DNA from: Gloeobacter violaceus PCC 7421
Lineage (GTDB): Bacteria > Cyanobacteriota > Cyanobacteriia > Gloeobacterales > Gloeobacteraceae
Assembly (NCBI RefSeq): GCF_000011385.1
Contig: NC_005125.1
Location: 4,092,001-4,156,000 of the forward strand
Length of the DNA: 64,000 nucleotides
Direction: 5' to 3'
Shown here one piece after another: positions 62,778 to 64,000 of this stretch (position 1 is the stretch's first letter; each line of letters begins with the position of its first letter). The notes beneath the pieces are model-generated. The model worked only from the letters and a program-made list of their open reading frames with translations. It did not search any database and was not told where the DNA came from. The translations under genes and the position numbers were made by a program.

Positions 62778-63344
62778 TTAGGGAAGCGGTGCCTCGGGAA
62801 GGGCATTCTTCGAGGACATTGCCGCCAGACCGGCTTCACCGTCGCCGTCGAAGGGAGTGACAAAGCCGGTGCTGCCGTCGGTGAAGCACTCATCGTCATC
62901 TTCAGGATTGGCAAACCAGAAGACGACGTGGTTCAGCTCCTTGCGGGAAACGGCTCCGGAGGCGTCCGGCACCAGGGAGAAAGCCTCCTCGATGATCGTC
63001 GAGGTGCTCACCGAACCCGCACCTGACTTGTCGGTGGTAAAGTCGGCGATGTACTGGGCCTGGCCAAAGGGCGGTTCGGCCAACTCCGTCAAAAACAAAG
63101 CGAAGGGGGTGTTTGCCTTCAAGCCTGCAACTTTGATCTTGAGCGAATCGACACCGCGCTTTTCTTCGCTTGCAATGAAGGTGACGGTGGCGGAGGCATC
63201 AGGAAAGCAGGTTGTAAACGGATCGAAAGTTTCCAGTGTGAAGCGCTTCACTTGCGGGTATTCTGAGGCACTTACCGAGGCCGTGTAAAGGCTCAGGAGC
63301 ACACCGACAGCGGTCAGCGAAGCTGCCAGCAACTGTTTTTTCAT
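62778..63344 (-). CDS. Secreted hypothetical protein
   Basis: 188 residues, ATG 63344. Signal peptide (MKKQLLAASLTAVGVLLSLYTASVSA), then a beta-sandwich like unit (ATVTFIASEEKRGVDSLKIKVAGLKANTPFALFLTELAEPPFGQAQYIADFTTDKSGAGSVSTSTIIEEAF), ending in an acidic C-terminal region with two possible disulfides (CFP, DECF). Similar to cyanobacterial secreted proteins of unknown role. Confidence 0.8.
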   Translation of the reverse strand: MKKQLLAASLTAVGVLLSLYTASVSASEYPQVKRFTLETFDPFTTCFPDASATVTFIASEEKRGVDSLKIKVAGLKANTPFALFLTELAEPPFGQAQYIADFTTDKSGAGSVSTSTIIEEAFSLVPDASGAVSRKELNHVVFWFANPEDDDECFTDGSTGFVTPFDGDGEAGLAAMSSKNALPEAPLP

Positions 63345-63492
63345 GAATGGTACCTTGTAATCACGGATTCACAGTAATTACTCCGCCCATCCCCAGGCGG
63401 ATCGCCCGCGGGTCTAAAGAAACGAGTTACTATCCTCCGAGTGTCGCCCAAGCGACTGCAATCGGTGGGGTAGCCAGCGCATTCTGATCGAC

Positions 63493-64000
63493 ATGAGCGC
63501 CCCTGTGCAAATTCCCGCCCCGGCCCAATCGCGCGATTGGCCCTACCTCGTCGGTGTGGGCGGCTACGCGATCCTCGACACCGTCCTGCAGACGTGGCTG
63601 ATATTTTTGTTTACCGCCCAGACGGCCCCGGGCGGGCCGCTGGTCGCTCCGGCCGTCTTTGGGCTGGCGCTTTTGGCGGCGCGCATCTGCGAGGCGGTGG
63701 CCAACCCCCTGGCCGGATTCGGGGCCGACCGCAGCGGCAGGCCGTGGCTGTTTTTGCTGGTGGGGACTTTGGTCTTCGGCGGGGCGGGATTGGCGCTATT
63801 CTGGGCGCCGGGTCCGGGCCTCGGGCCGCTCAACGCCGCGCTGCTCTTTGCGCTGTTGCCCCTCGCCCTGGTGGCACAGTCGAGCTACATCGTGCCGTAC
63901 CTCGGACTGTTGCCGCAGTTGGCCCGCGACGACGAGCGCCGCGTGCGCGTGAGTAACGGCCAGGCGCTGGTGCTGCTGGCCGGTGTGTTCGTGGGTCAGG
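63493..64000 (+). CDS. MFS/MelB-like transporter (partial, runs off the window)
   Basis: From ATG 63493 (MSAPVQIPAPAQSRDWPYLVGVGGYAILDTVLQTWLIFLF) the frame is open to the right edge. It has five to six hydrophobic helices in the visible 169 residues and the MelB/GPH-type motif ARICEAVANPLAGFGADRSGRPWLFLL (equivalent of the D-x-x-x-D and R-x-x-P loop). Probably a sugar or organic-solute cation symporter. C-terminus unseen. Confidence 0.85.
   Translation, partial: MSAPVQIPAPAQSRDWPYLVGVGGYAILDTVLQTWLIFLFTAQTAPGGPLVAPAVFGLALLAARICEAVANPLAGFGADRSGRPWLFLLVGTLVFGGAGLALFWAPGPGLGPLNAALLFALLPLALVAQSSYIVPYLGLLPQLARDDERRVRVSNGQALVLLAGVFVGQ

Overview
The window reads as a chromosome segment of a deep-branching cyanobacterium, most likely Gloeobacter (probably G. 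violaceus). The evidence is a full-length orange carotenoid protein gene, a cyanobacterial str operon (rpsL-rpsG-fusA-tufA-rpsJ), an SLH/OprB-type porin, high G+C with cyanobacterial protein families, and a dnaE that is not split by an intein. The species name is an inference from remembered protein sequences, not from a search.

Region 1 (1-18.4 kb). An envelope/type IV pilus-like cluster runs leftward (16763 to 14463, then a secretin gene) with a divergent rightward pair (16954-18368). The secretin gene is cut in two by a 12.77 kb element (about 1314-14083). The reading frame of the two halves is restored exactly if recombination occurs at a shared AT dinucleotide, which rebuilds a palindromic CCAATTGG site. 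The element carries a large serine recombinase at its left edge (XisF/phage-integrase type) and a small wHTH protein that could be its directionality factor. It also has a DUF3854-VapE primase/helicase whose 3' end holds ten GTGACGGG iterons around an AT-rich stretch (a likely replication origin), then a run of small phage-like genes including a terminase-small-subunit-like HTH protein. Its accessory right half has a HEPN-like protein, a wHTH regulator, a Panacea-type toxin-antitoxin pair and small membrane proteins. There are no capsid, portal, tail or large-terminase genes, so it looks like a replicating, packaging-dependent satellite (PICI/SaPI-like logic) or a gene-interrupting excision element. 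This is the most interesting part of the window.

Region 2 (18.4-31.7 kb). A VOC protein is followed by leftward ribosomal genes from rplV to rplO. This cluster is cut off at both ends relative to the usual S10-spc arrangement. It includes a four-cysteine S14 and an S5 with a long Gly/Arg-rich N-terminus. Then come proA, a zinc-ribbon membrane protein and the rightward str operon.

Region 3 (31.7-46.97 kb). A Uma2 nuclease-like protein, argB, hypotheticals, a Tyr-rich secreted protein, intact dnaE (with an AT-rich patch spanning the usual intein site), ocp, a B12-binding radical SAM protein, an APH-like kinase, a Sua5/YrdC protein, a HAD phosphatase and a secreted protein.

Region 4 (47-58 kb). 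An accessory stretch with a truncated gene, an SDR, IS4- and IS630-type transposase remnants, and an AT-rich TPR-Arr (rifampin ADP-ribosyltransferase) fusion gene. It continues with an ECF42-like sigma factor and YCII partner, an orphan periplasmic domain, a class V aminotransferase, a large Ig-like secreted protein, another IS630 fragment and an ArsR regulator.

Region 5 (58.7-64 kb). An SLH-OprB porin, a pentapeptide-repeat protein, an NrtA/CmpA-like binding protein, a secreted protein and the start of an MFS transporter that runs off the window.
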